NCBI RefSeq assembly: GCF_001661265.1
Contig: NW_017566993.1
Location: forward strand, 186,001-250,000
DNA length: 64,000 nucleotides
Reading direction: 5' to 3'
Source of the DNA: Saitoella complicata NRRL Y-17804
Taxonomy: Eukaryota; Ascomycota; Saitoellomycetes; Saitoellales; Saitoellaceae
The position numbers were made by a program, and so were the translations under genes. The notes beneath the pieces are model-generated. The model was given only the letters and a program-made list of their open reading frames with translations. It had not been told where the DNA came from and made no database searches. Below, in pieces: positions 11,311 through 21,400 of the stretch. Each line of letters starts with the position of its first letter. The stretch's first letter is position 1.

Positions 11311-12505
11311 TGTGGGGTTAACGACAGTGACTGATTACCGGTACCGAAAACCGGGCAATGGCTGAAGTCGAAGGACGGTAGGGATGAGCTGGAGCGATGG
11401 GAGCAGCTGCTGCAGTTCACCGAGCAAAACGCGTAAACCTCGTTTAAATATACGGGGGCGGCTCAGGGAGCTGATCAGGGAAAAGGAGTCGCGGGCCGGG
11501 GAGGTGTTGACTGTTTGTGCCGATTGCAAAGACAGCAGGACTTGTGATATAATCGCGGTCGAGACACCCTGACGGGTTTGACAGTCTGGATGTGCGATAG
11601 AATGGAAGAGGGACCGAGGGTGGTAGTAAATCCGTATTTCGAAGACAGCTACCCTACAGCTATAGTAATACGAGAAGAGGTCGGGCGATGGCAGGAGCCT
11701 ACGCTGGCCGCGTGCAGATCGATGAAGTAGGTGATGCTGAATGCGGGCAGTCCAACCCCCGCTAGTCTCGGCCTGTGCCGTGCGTACAGTTAACCGTGCG
11801 TGCTGTCACACTCCTCGAGGAGGAAGCAGTGAAGGTAACGGAGAGCATTCATTCGAGGAAAGCTCGAAATGTCATCTCTACTTTTCTTGGCTCCTCCTTT
11901 CAACTCAACTCATCTCTCGGTTAGACGCGCACACCGGTATTACCGTCCATCCAACCCGCCTTCTCCGTCTGCACACAGCAGTAGCTAGCTTCGGCGCGGA
12001 CGTTAACCCAGACTGATCGAGACTCACCACCATGAGGAAGGAAAAGTCTAACCCGGTTACCGTCCCATCCAACCCGCCTTCTCTTGTGTAAGCTTCTTCT
12101 GCCGTGACCCTAGAACAACTTAACGCCTCCGCCGTCCCGTCCCGTCGTCCTGACAGCCCCCGGGCCATCTGGTGCACGTGCATACGTCCCGGCTTCTGAT
12201 GGTATTCCATCCCCGAATACAAGTGCTCATCTCAACCACCTGTAAAACAACCCGAATCACGCCAGCGTGAACACCATACCTCCCCAAAAAACCCACTTGT
12301 CCTGCCTTGCCCTCCTAACGTTCTGATACGTATCGATCGCGGTGACGTCGTTTGCAGCAACTGCACCCTGAACTTCACGCTCGTCCGCGCGCTCACCGCA
12401 GAAGACCGTGAGGAGTCAGCAACGTAAAAGCTTACAGTCTTATTATACTCTTCCAATCCTCGAGAACGATAGGCTATAACTACCTAGGTATCTGACCCGT
12501 CTTGC
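11311..12505. promoter_or_regulatory. upstream region of the chitin synthase gene
   Basis: About 1.2 kb between the start of the chitin synthase gene and the stop of trehalose phosphorylase. No convincing gene is present. It carries an imperfect direct repeat described separately and presumably contains the chitin synthase promoter. Confidence 0.45.
11940..12083. repeat. pair of 26-27-nt direct repeats
   Basis: The copy at 11940-11965 and the copy at 12057-12083 are identical except for one extra C in the second. They share the core ATCCAACCCGCCTTCTC and lie 117 bp apart in the same orientation. They sit 630-770 bp upstream of the chitin synthase start. They may be duplicated regulatory sites or a chance local duplication. 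Confidence 0.8.
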
Positions 12506-14845
12506 CTAAAACAAAGCTTCCTTCTTCTTCTCACCTCCGTCCTTATCCTCACACAAACCCTTATTCGCATCCGCAGTCCTCACATCCGCCTCCGCAATCC
12601 TCGAAGAATTTGTCGGCGCAGCCTTCTCGCCCTTCTCCTCAAACTTCAACCCATACTCCTCAGCCCAGAACTCCTTACAATGACGCGCGCCCATCTTCAG
12701 GGTCGAGCCATCACCCAAGACAACGCCCTCGTCCTTCTCGAGAGAACGCTTGCCTTTTCCGCTCTTAGAAAAGGTCTCCTCGTCTTTCCAGCAGAGCTTG
12801 TCGGCAAGGTAGAGGTAGTGCGTGATTGCCGTTGGCGTATAGAATTCCTGTCTGAAGAGATCATAGTGGTCGTTCAGGATGGTCTCCTCGAAGCCCTTCA
12901 GGTAACTGTCCTTGATGACCAAAGCCGTCATGGCCTTGGCAACGGAAGCCACATCGCCCCTCTCAATCACGAACCCAGTCTTATGATCATCGATCTGGAG
13001 TGGCAGACCACCAGACTTATAGCAAATGACCGGCTTGCCCTTTGCCAAAGCCTCCGTAACCTTAATCTCAAATCCCTCACGATGCGAAAGCTGCAACGCA
13101 GCCAACGAATCCCTCATCAACGCATTCAACAACTGATCACTCGAGCTCAACCTAACCACGCAAATATCCGGTGCGACATCTCTGTACTTCTTCTTCTCGA
13201 GTTGTTGCACGGCTTGTTGGAATACGATCGAACCATCGGGGTCATCGATGGAGGAGTGACCACAAATCACAAGTTGAGGCGTCATTTTCTGGATTTCGGG
13301 GGAGTGTTTGCCGGCGCCAAAGTTGGCTTCCTTCAGGTTCTCGCGGAACTGCTTGTAGGCGTCGATACAGTCTGGGATACCCTTGCTAGGGTCGAAGCGG
13401 GCGACTTGGATGAAGTAGGGACGGCCCTCGCCGAGACGAGGGGAGCCTTGGTCGACACAGATACGGTTGAAGACCGTCTGGTAGTATCCGTTCATTCTCG
13501 CGCTCAAAGGCTTGTTCAAACCATCGAGGGGATCAGTAGAGGCCGGAATGAGAAGAACGGAGTCCTTGCTCACGTTCGGTGGGATGAACCCAGCGACAGG
13601 GTGGGAAATGAACAAATCAGCCTCCTGGATGAACTGATAAAGGAAGTTCCAGCACTCCTGAGCATGAGAACCATCCTTCTCGACCAACTCGTTGTTGATC
13701 TCGATATGACTGCGGTAGATGATCCTCGCCTTCGGGTTCTTCTTTTTCATCATGGGAATGGTACCACAAAGTTGAGGATCATCGATGATGATCAAGTCGG
13801 ACTGTGCGACGGGGCCATCGTCCTCGTTCCACAAGACCTCAAAATTGTCCTTGTTCCAGTCAAGCCAAACTTTCTTGTCTTTGTCGGTGAGACGACTCTT
13901 CTCGTTGTCGGGGACAACACCCTGGAGGACGTTGTGGAACTTGCGTTTGGTGATGTCGAAGACGGCGGGGCGAGGCTTGGGGACGTACCAATGTGCGTCG
14001 ACGCCAAGGAGCTTGAGGAGACGGATAGCAGCGTGTCTCATCAAGGCGACACCTCCACCTTGAGGCGTGGCGGAGAAGAAAGCGATCCTGAGCTTGCGCT
14101 CCTTGACTTTATCGGAGGACACACACAAAGCTTTCCAGTAATCGGGGTGCGTGATCTCCTTATAATGGCGAAGATTCAAGAGATGGCACTTGCCAGCAGC
14201 ATCAATCTCAACCTCATTATGCTTCTCGTCAACGCCGACCTTGGGAATATTCCCCGGCACAGACGGCGTGAAATAGTTGACACAAGCACGATTCGCCTCT
14301 CCCGCTCCATCAACGAGATCCTCAAAAGAATCAAGCTTGATAACATACGGCGTCGCATCCAAGTCCGAAAACCAGTATTCAGAAGCAGCTATCATAGCCG
14401 GGTTATTCTCTCCCCGCGTCGAAAACTCCTCATACTTATCCTTCGGCAAACCAAGGCAAATTCCCAGGATCTTGTAACCGCGCGTCTCGGACCACTTGGT
14501 ACTCAACTCCAATAACGCTCCAACGGCTTTGCGAACACGTTCTCCGTCTTCGAACTGCTTGAGATCGATCTCTTCCTCGCCTTGGGTGACCAAGCCGTAT
14601 GGATCAGTGACGTGGATCCCCCACTTCATCAGCCCATCCTGCTCGTTGTCGAACGCTAAACCGACGTAAATCCCCTCAAGAACTCTGTCCGATTCAGGAA
14701 CTCCAGGCGTCGAGTGTGTTCGTCGAGGAATATCGATTTCGCCGAAAGCGCCGACAGCGGTAAGAGCCCCATCATCCCCGTCCGCCCCGATCTTCGTCTC
14801 GAGCTTCTCCTCAGTATCCTTGCGTTCAGTGTTGTCTCCAGGCAT
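12506..14845 (-). CDS. ccg-9: trehalose phosphorylase / synthase (GT4, CCG-9-like)
   Basis: Retaining glycosyltransferase of family GT4 that makes or phosphorolyses trehalose (glucose 1-phosphate plus glucose), as in Grifola, Pleurotus and Schizophyllum; the Neurospora clock-controlled gene ccg-9 is a homologue. A single uninterrupted 779-aa frame, without introns. Seen: N-terminal family-specific domain, AFFSATPQGGGVALMRHAA with the Gly-rich loop, IDDPQLCGTIPMM, YRSHIEINN, FIQVARFDPSKGIPDCIDAY, and the GT4 C-terminal motif HREGFEIKVTEALAKGKPVI with its EX7E glutamates. Cytosolic; a role in carbohydrate storage and stress is inferred from the family. Confidence 0.93.
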   Translation of the reverse strand: MPGDNTERKDTEEKLETKIGADGDDGALTAVGAFGEIDIPRRTHSTPGVPESDRVLEGIYVGLAFDNEQDGLMKWGIHVTDPYGLVTQGEEEIDLKQFEDGERVRKAVGALLELSTKWSETRGYKILGICLGLPKDKYEEFSTRGENNPAMIAASEYWFSDLDATPYVIKLDSFEDLVDGAGEANRACVNYFTPSVPGNIPKVGVDEKHNEVEIDAAGKCHLLNLRHYKEITHPDYWKALCVSSDKVKERKLRIAFFSATPQGGGVALMRHAAIRLLKLLGVDAHWYVPKPRPAVFDITKRKFHNVLQGVVPDNEKSRLTDKDKKVWLDWNKDNFEVLWNEDDGPVAQSDLIIIDDPQLCGTIPMMKKKNPKARIIYRSHIEINNELVEKDGSHAQECWNFLYQFIQEADLFISHPVAGFIPPNVSKDSVLLIPASTDPLDGLNKPLSARMNGYYQTVFNRICVDQGSPRLGEGRPYFIQVARFDPSKGIPDCIDAYKQFRENLKEANFGAGKHSPEIQKMTPQLVICGHSSIDDPDGSIVFQQAVQQLEKKKYRDVAPDICVVRLSSSDQLLNALMRDSLAALQLSHREGFEIKVTEALAKGKPVICYKSGGLPLQIDDHKTGFVIERGDVASVAKAMTALVIKDSYLKGFEETILNDHYDLFRQEFYTPTAITHYLYLADKLCWKDEETFSKSGKGKRSLEKDEGVVLGDGSTLKMGARHCKEFWAEEYGLKFEEKGEKAAPTNSSRIAEADVRTADANKGLCEDKDGGEKKKEALF

Positions 14846-15082
14846 TTTGTAGTTGTACTTGAGTAGATAGTCGTCGCAATGGATCGCGCTTTATAGGATA
14901 TCTCTGTTCAGTGATGCACCTCAGAGCTTTCCATGGGTGCTCGACTCGAGAGCTCCCGCGGCCCTACGTCATAACCCGCAGCACATGTAATCTCACAGGT
15001 AGCAGCTGAGCCTCCTTCTTTTTAGAACGGATGAAATGTTTTGATTTTCCTTAGAAGAGCCAGCTCGTTCTACATGCTACAT

Positions 15083-15707
15083 TTAGTTACTACCCTGCGA
15101 CTTGGATGCCCAGTCCAACCATGATCCGGTGTAGTTGCCCAAGTTCTTGTATCCAGCCGCCTTGGCAATAGCAGTCGCTGCTGTACTTCTCTTTCCTGAT
15201 CTGCAGTAGAAAACGATCTCCTGCTCCTTTGGTGGCTTCTCGAAGCCGTACTTGTCCTGGAACTGCAACTCGGAGAGGGAGAGGGCTTCCTGGAGGCTCT
15301 TGACGGACAGATTGATGGAGGTGGGGATGTTTCCTTGCTGGACCTCGTCGACCTCGCGGACATCGACGAGGAGGATGTTGCCGCGGTCAATGCCCTTTGT
15401 CAACTTCTTGACCTGTTTGTCGAACGTCAGCTGGGGATCACAAGGATCTCTCACGGTTTCAACTGACCTGATCGTAATCCCAAACTACAGCACCATTGTC
15501 ATCGACCTCCCTGTTAACACCAACACTGTAAGACCTGGCCGCGTTCGCAATGACCTGCGCCATCTCCGTCAGGGCCTGCTGCTGCTGCAAAGCCGGTCGC
15601 ACGGACGGGATGGCGAGGGTACGAGGAGCAGAAACGGCAGCCAGACTGGAGAAGGATCTAGAGTTGCGTGCGACGAAGGCGAGGGAGCGGCGGAGGGTGA
15701 AAGACAT
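15083..15707 (-). CDS. mitochondrial rhodanese-domain protein
   Basis: Single-domain rhodanese, a likely sulfurtransferase. Exons 15468-15707 and 15083-15412 with a 55-bp intron give 189 aa. The N-terminal 60 residues are rich in Arg/Ser/Ala with no acid (MSFTLRRSLAFVARNSRSFS), a probable mitochondrial presequence. The rhodanese fold shows ILLVDVREVDEV, then the active-site loop IVFYCRSGKRSTAA with the catalytic Cys, and ends YTGSWLDWASK. It resembles yeast Rdl1/Rdl2. An alternative acceptor 12 bp upstream would add LTFD without a frame change; the 55-bp intron fits the other genes better. The physiological substrate is unknown. Confidence 0.9.
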
Positions 15708-16032
15708 GAATATTGCTTCTCTGACCGAGAGTGGATGGAGGTGAATCTTGGAGTTTCTTGTCGAGGGCGTTGAACTTCGCGTGGCTTGAGAGGACGGCGG
15801 CAGCGCCGATTGCGTGCGAGGATCTGATAAGCGAGTTCTCTTCAGTCGAATTGTGATCCTAAGATCTGTCTTGTTAACCCATTTGGAGAATGACTTTCTT
15901 TTCTGATCCCTTCCCGTCTGGGTTGGAATATCACCGGAGTCATCAGGATGCAGGTGAACGTTGAGCGGGGTCCGAAAGGGAGATTACTTGGAGAGCATTC
16001 AAGAGCACAAGAGCATATACCCACCGTCCACA
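15708..16032. promoter_or_regulatory. shared divergent promoter, rhodanese / ETF-beta
   Basis: The 325 bp between two divergent ATGs must contain both promoters. No TATA box stands out. Both products are mitochondrial, which fits coordinated expression, but that is inference. Confidence 0.5.
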
Positions 16033-16853
16033 ATGTCCCAAAAGCTCAGGATTCTCACCCCCGTCAAGCGCGTCCTCGACTATGCCTTGAAGCCCCGCGT
16101 CAACAAGACACAGACCGCCGTCGACATCGCCGGCATGAAGCAGTCACTAAACCCCTTCGACGAAATTGCCGTCGAGGAGGCTATCCGTCTCCGCGAGAAG
16201 CACAAGGATCGTGTTGAGGATATCCTCGCCGCCTCCATCGGGCCTGTAAAGGCACAGGACTGTCTCCGTACCGCAATGGCCATGGGCGCTGACCGCTCCG
16301 CACACATCGAGGTTCCCGAGAGTGAGGCACCAGAACCCCTCGCCGTCGCTAAGATTTTGAAGGCGCTTGTGGAGAAGGAGGGAAGCAATGTTGTCATCCT
16401 CGGAAAGCAGGCTATCGATGATGATTCACAGCAGACCGGACAGATGTTGGCGGGTTTGTTGGGCTGGAGTCAGGCTACTTGTGCGGCGGAGGTTAAGGTG
16501 GAGGGTGATGAGATTCTTGTGACGAGGGAGGTGGATGGTGGCACGGAGACTGTCAAAGCTCAGCTTCCTATCATTATCACCACTGATTTGAGGTAAGGTC
16601 ATCAAGTCTCGTATTATGACGTATGCTAACCTCGGTTCACAGATTAAACGAGCCCCGTTTCGCTACCCTTCCCAACATCATGAAGGCAAAGAAGAAGCCA
16701 ATGCAGAAGCTCAAGCCATCGGATCTCAACGTGGAGTACAAGAAGTCGTTCGAGTTGTTGAAGGTCCAGGAGCCACCAACACGCCAGGGTGGAGCAAAGG
16801 TCGGTAGCGTGGACGAGGTCGTTGCCAAGTTGAAGGAGGCTGGTGTTATTTAA
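16033..16853 (+). CDS. ETFB: electron transfer flavoprotein beta subunit
   Basis: Beta subunit of mitochondrial ETF, which passes electrons from acyl-CoA and other flavin dehydrogenases to ETF-ubiquinone oxidoreductase. Exons 16033-16592 and 16643-16853 with a 50-bp intron give 256 aa, matching the family. Motifs: RILTPVKRVLDYALKPRVN, SLNPFDEIAVEEAIRLRE, AMAMGADRSAHI and VVILGKQAIDDDSQQTGQM with the AMP/FAD-binding residues, then LPNIMKAKKKPM near the C-terminus. I chose ATG 16033 because it starts directly at the conserved fold; an in-frame ATG at 15961 would add 24 unrelated residues. The alpha subunit is not in this window. Confidence 0.96.
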
Positions 16854-16953
16854 GATGGAGGAGTGCAGAGTACGATATTGTGGATGTGAATGAGATACCA
16901 AATTATGCATTAGATATCCTGTGTGCTAGTTACTACATATGCATCAAGGCTGA

Positions 16954-18096
16954 TCACCCCTCCATCACCAAGTCCTCCATGGCGTGCCTTTCTCTTCGTT
17001 GCCGTTCTGGGTCGAGGATGTAGCGAATTACCTCGTGCCTTCCGCTCTTGTCCAGTCCGTTTTCTGCTCTTCCGTCGGTTTCCAGGACGGGTACTTTCAC
17101 ATCTTGCATGACATGCCCAGCCCTGTTTAGCTCGATTTGCAGTTCCATGAATCTCTCGAGGGGTATATCCTGTCCGATTCGTGTCATTTGTCGGTGGTGG
17201 ATGTATAGCTCCAGGAAGTCGTGAACGCAGTCTGCGACGTTTGCGTGTGTAGTGTGGAAGCGCTCAAAAGGAATCTGGTCGAACTCGAGGGGGGCACCGT
17301 CGGCTGCGGTGGCCAGCTTGCCAGCTAAGAGCAGCGCAGCAAGTGCGAGAGTTTGAGGAGTGTGTTTAAACGGCGCGAATGTTCGGTATGCGTCAACGCA
17401 GATGTCCCATGCTTTTGATGCGACGTCCTTGTGAACTGAGTACCTTGTCAGCACATAATCACGACCGCGTTGAGATCACTCTACCTCTGTAGTACCTCGC
17501 AAACTTGATGAGGGAATTCTGCGGATGCCTTCCCCTAAAATCAAAACCCGCAGTCTGCAACACCCTCCTCTCTAACCCAATGATCCGTCTCCGATGCTCT
17601 TCCAAGGAACTACTCTCCGGATTGATCTCCGGACCATCCGGATGCTTCAAATTGTAGTCCGCAATCAAGATATCTCTTAGCTTTTTGTTCGTGTCTTCCA
17701 TTTTGCAGGCGACGAAGAGGCATGCGGCGGCGGTGTCGGTGTAGAGGTAGTCTGCCATGGGGTTGAAGAGGTGGAAGCGTTGGAAAAGCATTAGGGCTGT
17801 GCCAATTGTGCGTATTGGACTATGTATCCTCGTCAATAACGCTCGCAAAGCGGCCGTGGCAGATATACGTACAATTGCAGAGCGGCGCCTACTGCGTTTA
17901 TCCATTGTGCTGCGAGCAATCTGATGTGTTGCTCCTTCACTTCCGGGAGCTCCTCCCTTCGCTGACGAGCGCATAACCGTACAATTTGAGCCGAGGATAA
18001 GTATGGCTGAGCTAATTGTAGGGTAATTGCGACTGGCTCGCTGTCTGGACCGGGAGAGGCCGGTGTTCTGGGTGTTGCGGCCGCGGAGTTGGACAT
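16954..18096 (-). CDS. CTK2: cyclin of CTK2 type (CTD kinase subunit)
   Basis: Cyclin-fold protein closest in my reading to Ctk2, the cyclin of CTDK-I that phosphorylates the RNA polymerase II CTD. Exons 17874-18096, 17485-17820 and 16954-17435 with introns of 53 and 49 bp give 346 aa. The first cyclin box contains QWINAVGAALQFPIRTIGTALMLFQRFHLF and the hallmark AAACLFVACKMEDTNKKLRDIL. The second box contains AWDICVDAYRTFAPFKHTPQTLALAALLLAGKL. The first ATG is the one at 18096 (MSNSAAATP). Related transcriptional cyclins K and L are alternatives; the KMEDT..K.RDIL spacing favours Ctk2. Confidence 0.82.
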
Positions 18097-18321
18097 CAAA
18101 TCGATTCGACGTCCTGGCGTTTTCGAGGCTGGCTGAGACGGACGGCACTGTTGATCGAACTTTCACAGCTCTTGACGTGTTGGTGTTTGAATTCCCGAGT
18201 TTGTAAATTCGGATGTCTACGTTGCAATGTCTCACACGCATGCACAATTACCCACACCGTATCAACCTTATTTCGACAGTTCTCGCACAACATCTTGCCC
18301 ATTGCTGTTACCGGAACATCG
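18097..18321. promoter_or_regulatory. divergent promoter, CTK2 / PPT1
   Basis: The 225 bp between divergent start codons; must serve both genes. No distinctive site recognised. Confidence 0.4.
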
Positions 18322-19336
18322 ATGTTCTACCACTTGGCGATCACGCTGGCCGTCGTGAGCTGGACTGTTGCCTGCTTGGCAGCTTCCTTGCCTTCCCGCG
18401 AGGACTCCGGGCAGAAGCCTTTGCCGGTAGTAATCTGGCACGGTAAGTTCATTTCGCGTTCCATCTACTTTATTCTTATTAAGTATGTGTATAGGCATGG
18501 GCGACAACTATCGCGGCGACGGCCTCCTCCAACTCTCCAACGAGATCCGTGACATTTACCCCGAAATCTACATCCACACAATCTACCTCTCTACTGATCC
18601 AAGCTCAGACCGGTCTGCAACTTTTTTTGGCTGCGTGGATCAACAAGTTGAAGCCGTGTGCGAGCAACTGCGCGATAACCCCGAGCTCGCTGGCGGGTTC
18701 GATGCAGTTGGGTTTTCTCAGGGTGGTCAGTTCTTGAGGGCATATGTCGAGCGTTGTGATGATCCGCCGGTACGGAACCTGATCACTTGGGGTTCACAGC
18801 ACAATGGTATCGCGGATATGCCTGCCTGCAAGGATACCGACTGGGTCTGCAAGTCGGCTCGCAATATCGCCCGCTCGAACGTGTGGGGCTCATACGTTCG
18901 AGACAGAATCGTCCAGGCGCAATACTACAGAGACCCGGAGGACATGGAGAATTATTTGGAGTATTCGGCTTTCTTGGCAGATGTTAACAACGAACGCGGA
19001 GAGAAGAACGCGACTTATGCCAAGAACTTGGCCACGTTGGAGAACTTTGTCATGCTCAGGTTCAAGGATGAGCAGACAGTTGTCCCAAAGGAGACATCCT
19101 GGTTCGCAGAGAAGAACGTGACAAGCGATGACGTGACATTATTACGAGACAGGCCTATTTATCAAGAGGACTGGATTGGGTTGAAGGCTTTGGACGAGCG
19201 GGGTGGGTTGACCTTTTTGGAGGTTCCAGGAGAGCATATGCAAATCAGCACTGAGGCTTGGAAGAAGATGGCTAAGGAGTACCTTGGACCGCGCAAGGTC
19301 ATTGGGAATGGTTTGAAGCTGCAAACCGCATTTTGA
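18322..19336 (+). CDS. PPT1: palmitoyl-protein thioesterase 1
   Basis: Lysosomal or vacuolar hydrolase removing palmitate from cysteines of proteins. Exons 18322-18442 and 18495-19336 with a 52-bp intron give 320 aa. Residues 1-22 (MFYHLAITLAVVSWTVACLAAS) form a signal peptide. The junction rebuilds PVVIWHGMGDNY, the family N-terminal motif. The nucleophile Ser is in GFSQGGQFLRAYVERC and the catalytic His in PGEHMQIS; TWGSQHNGIADMPAC is the usual PPT signature. An Asn glycosylation sequon (KNATYA) lies in the lumenal domain. Its stop is 48 bp from the convergent METTL16 stop. Confidence 0.95.
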
Positions 19337-19384
19337 CGAGATCTCCGGGAGATGACCTGCTTCTTCCAGATCTGATTCTGGAGT

Positions 19385-20793
19385 TTAGGTATCCAAAGCC
19401 CGTTTTACCCACCCACAGAAGCTTTCGTAGACCAGCTTATCAAAGCCTTGCGTCCATCGTATCTTGACTGTGTATCCCCTCAACTCAATGGTGAATCCAA
19501 AATTTGCATCCACTTCGTCCTTCGCCTTTGCTTCCGGCATTGGTTCGGCCTCTTCGTCACGCTTCCGTTTTCGCCGGGCTGAACGTGACCAGGTATTGAC
19601 GTTCGCAAAACCTTTAGCAATGCGATGGTCCTGGTCCAAATCTTCCCATTCGAGCCTAACATCAACTTCATCTGTGGCCTTCACCAGTTTCGCTTTCACG
19701 TCGACGAGGTCTTGTTTTTGCCTCAACATAAACGAGAAGATTGTTGAAGGAGGCAACTTGCACTTTTTGCCAAGCCATATTGTCCCTGACTCTGATCTCG
19801 CTGCATGTCTTGCTGTCTCATCGTCCGGTCTATACGGCCGGAAACTCCAACCAATGACCCATCTCTTCGTCCGGGCTTGCACGAATTCTCCCACCCCATA
19901 ATTCATATTCGCCTCACTTAGTTCTCTGGAGATCTCTTGCAATGTTGACAGGTGACCACATAACGACGTGTACCAGAGTACGCGAGTACCTAATGTCCGT
20001 GACTCGGCGAGAATGCGGCGGATGAACGCAAGTTCGCCTCCAGGGGTAATCAACTCGTTCTTAGTCGCCGTCAGCGCCGCGAATGGCTGTTCTTCTTTGA
20101 CTGACTCGCTCTTTTGCATGTCTTCAGCACTGTCGTAGAATGGTGGATTGCACATAACTGCGTCCAACATTTTCACCCCCCATGCATCAAGGTTGATCAA
20201 CTTGTCCTCGACTCTTGTATTTAGTAGACGTATTCGATCTTCTAAGCCATTCAATGCAACACTTTGCCGAGCACCAACGATCGAATCGCCGTCGATGTCG
20301 GTCGCAATGAACGACCAGGTGGGCCTGAGTGCACATCCAAGAAGCGGATATATGGCAGAGGCGCCGGTGCCAATGTCAAGTACACATGGCCCATTTTCCC
20401 GCTCTTCTCCTGCTTTCGTTTCGCAACTCGGTTCAGTAGAATCTAGAAGATCCTGGAGCCACAGCATATAGTCCAGACGATTGGGAACAGGTGGACATAA
20501 ACGATCCTTTGGCAGCTGTACCTTCAACCCGAAGCCGTCCTCAAGCAGAGTGGTAGTAAGTGCTCTGTACGCTTATCAGCACTCTGTATTAGATGATATT
20601 ATAGCGTTTCGAAGCTACCGTAGTGCTGCTGCATCTTGGAAGTCAAGAGATCCATCGAAACGTGCACTGCTTTATGGTCAGCGGCTGCCGTTACGTGCTG
20701 CTACCAAACTCACTGTTCCGCAAATGATTTGTATTTCAGAGCCAGAGCCTTGAAATCTGGCGGATTCTTGCAAAATAGATTTCGTTCGTGCAT
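19385..20793 (-). CDS. METTL16: METTL16-type RNA N6-adenosine methyltransferase
   Basis: SAM-dependent m6A methyltransferase of the METTL16 family, which modifies U6 snRNA (S. pombe Mtl16). Exons 20714-20793, 20619-20666 and 19385-20564 with introns of 47 and 54 bp give 435 aa. The start MHERNLFCKNPPDFKALALKY matches the family N-terminus. The Rossmann motif is LDIGTGASAIYPLLG and the catalytic tetrapeptide NPPF lies in DAVMCNPPFYDS. Also seen: RVLWYTSLCG and RTKRWVIGWSF. The C-terminal Lys/Arg patch and a terminal fold (YTVKIRWTQGFDKLVYES) resemble the vertebrate VCR. The second acceptor is a cag 3 nt from an aag, so one residue is uncertain. Confidence 0.92.
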
Positions 20794-20910
20794 TTTTGGT
20801 TCTCGTATGTCCAATTTCCTCCTTTGGCAACTTGCAGCCGAGATGCAGGCCAAAGCGCAACATCAAAACACAACACAAATATACTCATACACACACAAGA
20901 ATCTGAGAGC
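20794..20910. promoter_or_regulatory. compact divergent promoter, METTL16 / DAD4
   Basis: Only 117 bp separate the two divergent ATGs, so the promoters and 5' leaders overlap. Contains a CA-rich run near 20870-20895 that may be 5' UTR of DAD4. Confidence 0.45.
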
Positions 20911-21237
20911 ATGGTCCGTGCGGTTATAGGCGTCGTCAAAGTACAGTATGCTGATAGTTTATACAGGACAATCCGCATGAGGAACAGCAGAATGCCCTTG
21001 TGGCCCGTATTATCAACAACGTTGAGAAGTTGAACGAGGCTGTCATTGAGCTGAACCGGTCTTTGCAGGTAAGCAGAACTGTGTTTGTTCGGGAGCATGC
21101 TCGACTAACACGTCTGTGTGAAGGATATCAACATGCATACTATGAATGTGGAGCTTGTTTCCCAGATGTGGGCCAACTACCACCGTAACGTCTTGTTCAA
21201 CCTAGAAGGGACCGGGCGCTTGGAGAAGCCTGTCTAA
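20911..21237 (+). CDS. DAD4: DASH complex subunit Dad4
   Basis: Subunit of the DASH/Dam1 ring that couples kinetochores to microtubules. The coding exons 20967-21068 and 21124-21237 read [18 protein letters not shown], then [16 protein letters not shown], and end [15 protein letters not shown]. They align residue by residue with yeast Dad4 (ENPHEQVQANILSRIIGN). To supply the initiator Met, the best model is ATG at 20911-20913 followed at once by an intron 20914-20966 (53 bp, donor gtccgt, acceptor atacag). That gives exactly 72 aa, the length of yeast Dad4. The donor is not consensus, so the first exon is less sure than the rest. The second intron is 55 bp. Confidence 0.88.
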
Positions 21238-21400
21238 ACGTTTTGCTCGGATCTATACAACATCTCGATTGATTGGGACGGGCGTTTGATGATTGCTTTC
21301 CTTGATACCCAGTTTGCATAATAATCTGCAACGCTATAACCTCAGGAACACCGAACACCTGCCTTTAGCCCATGAGGGTATATATCTTTAGCACGCTCCG

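Noticed and set aside
12680-14515. 611-codon open frame on the plus strand
   Set aside because: It lies wholly antisense to trehalose phosphorylase, has no domain, and arises from the biased codon use of that gene. The same holds for 10086-11087 (chitin synthase), 7716-8468 (MDH), 28919-29959 (LYS9) and 49861-50544 (CBF5).
15961-16032. N-terminal extension of ETF-beta from an upstream in-frame ATG
   Set aside because: The 24 added residues are not presequence-like and fungal ETF-beta normally begins at the conserved fold.
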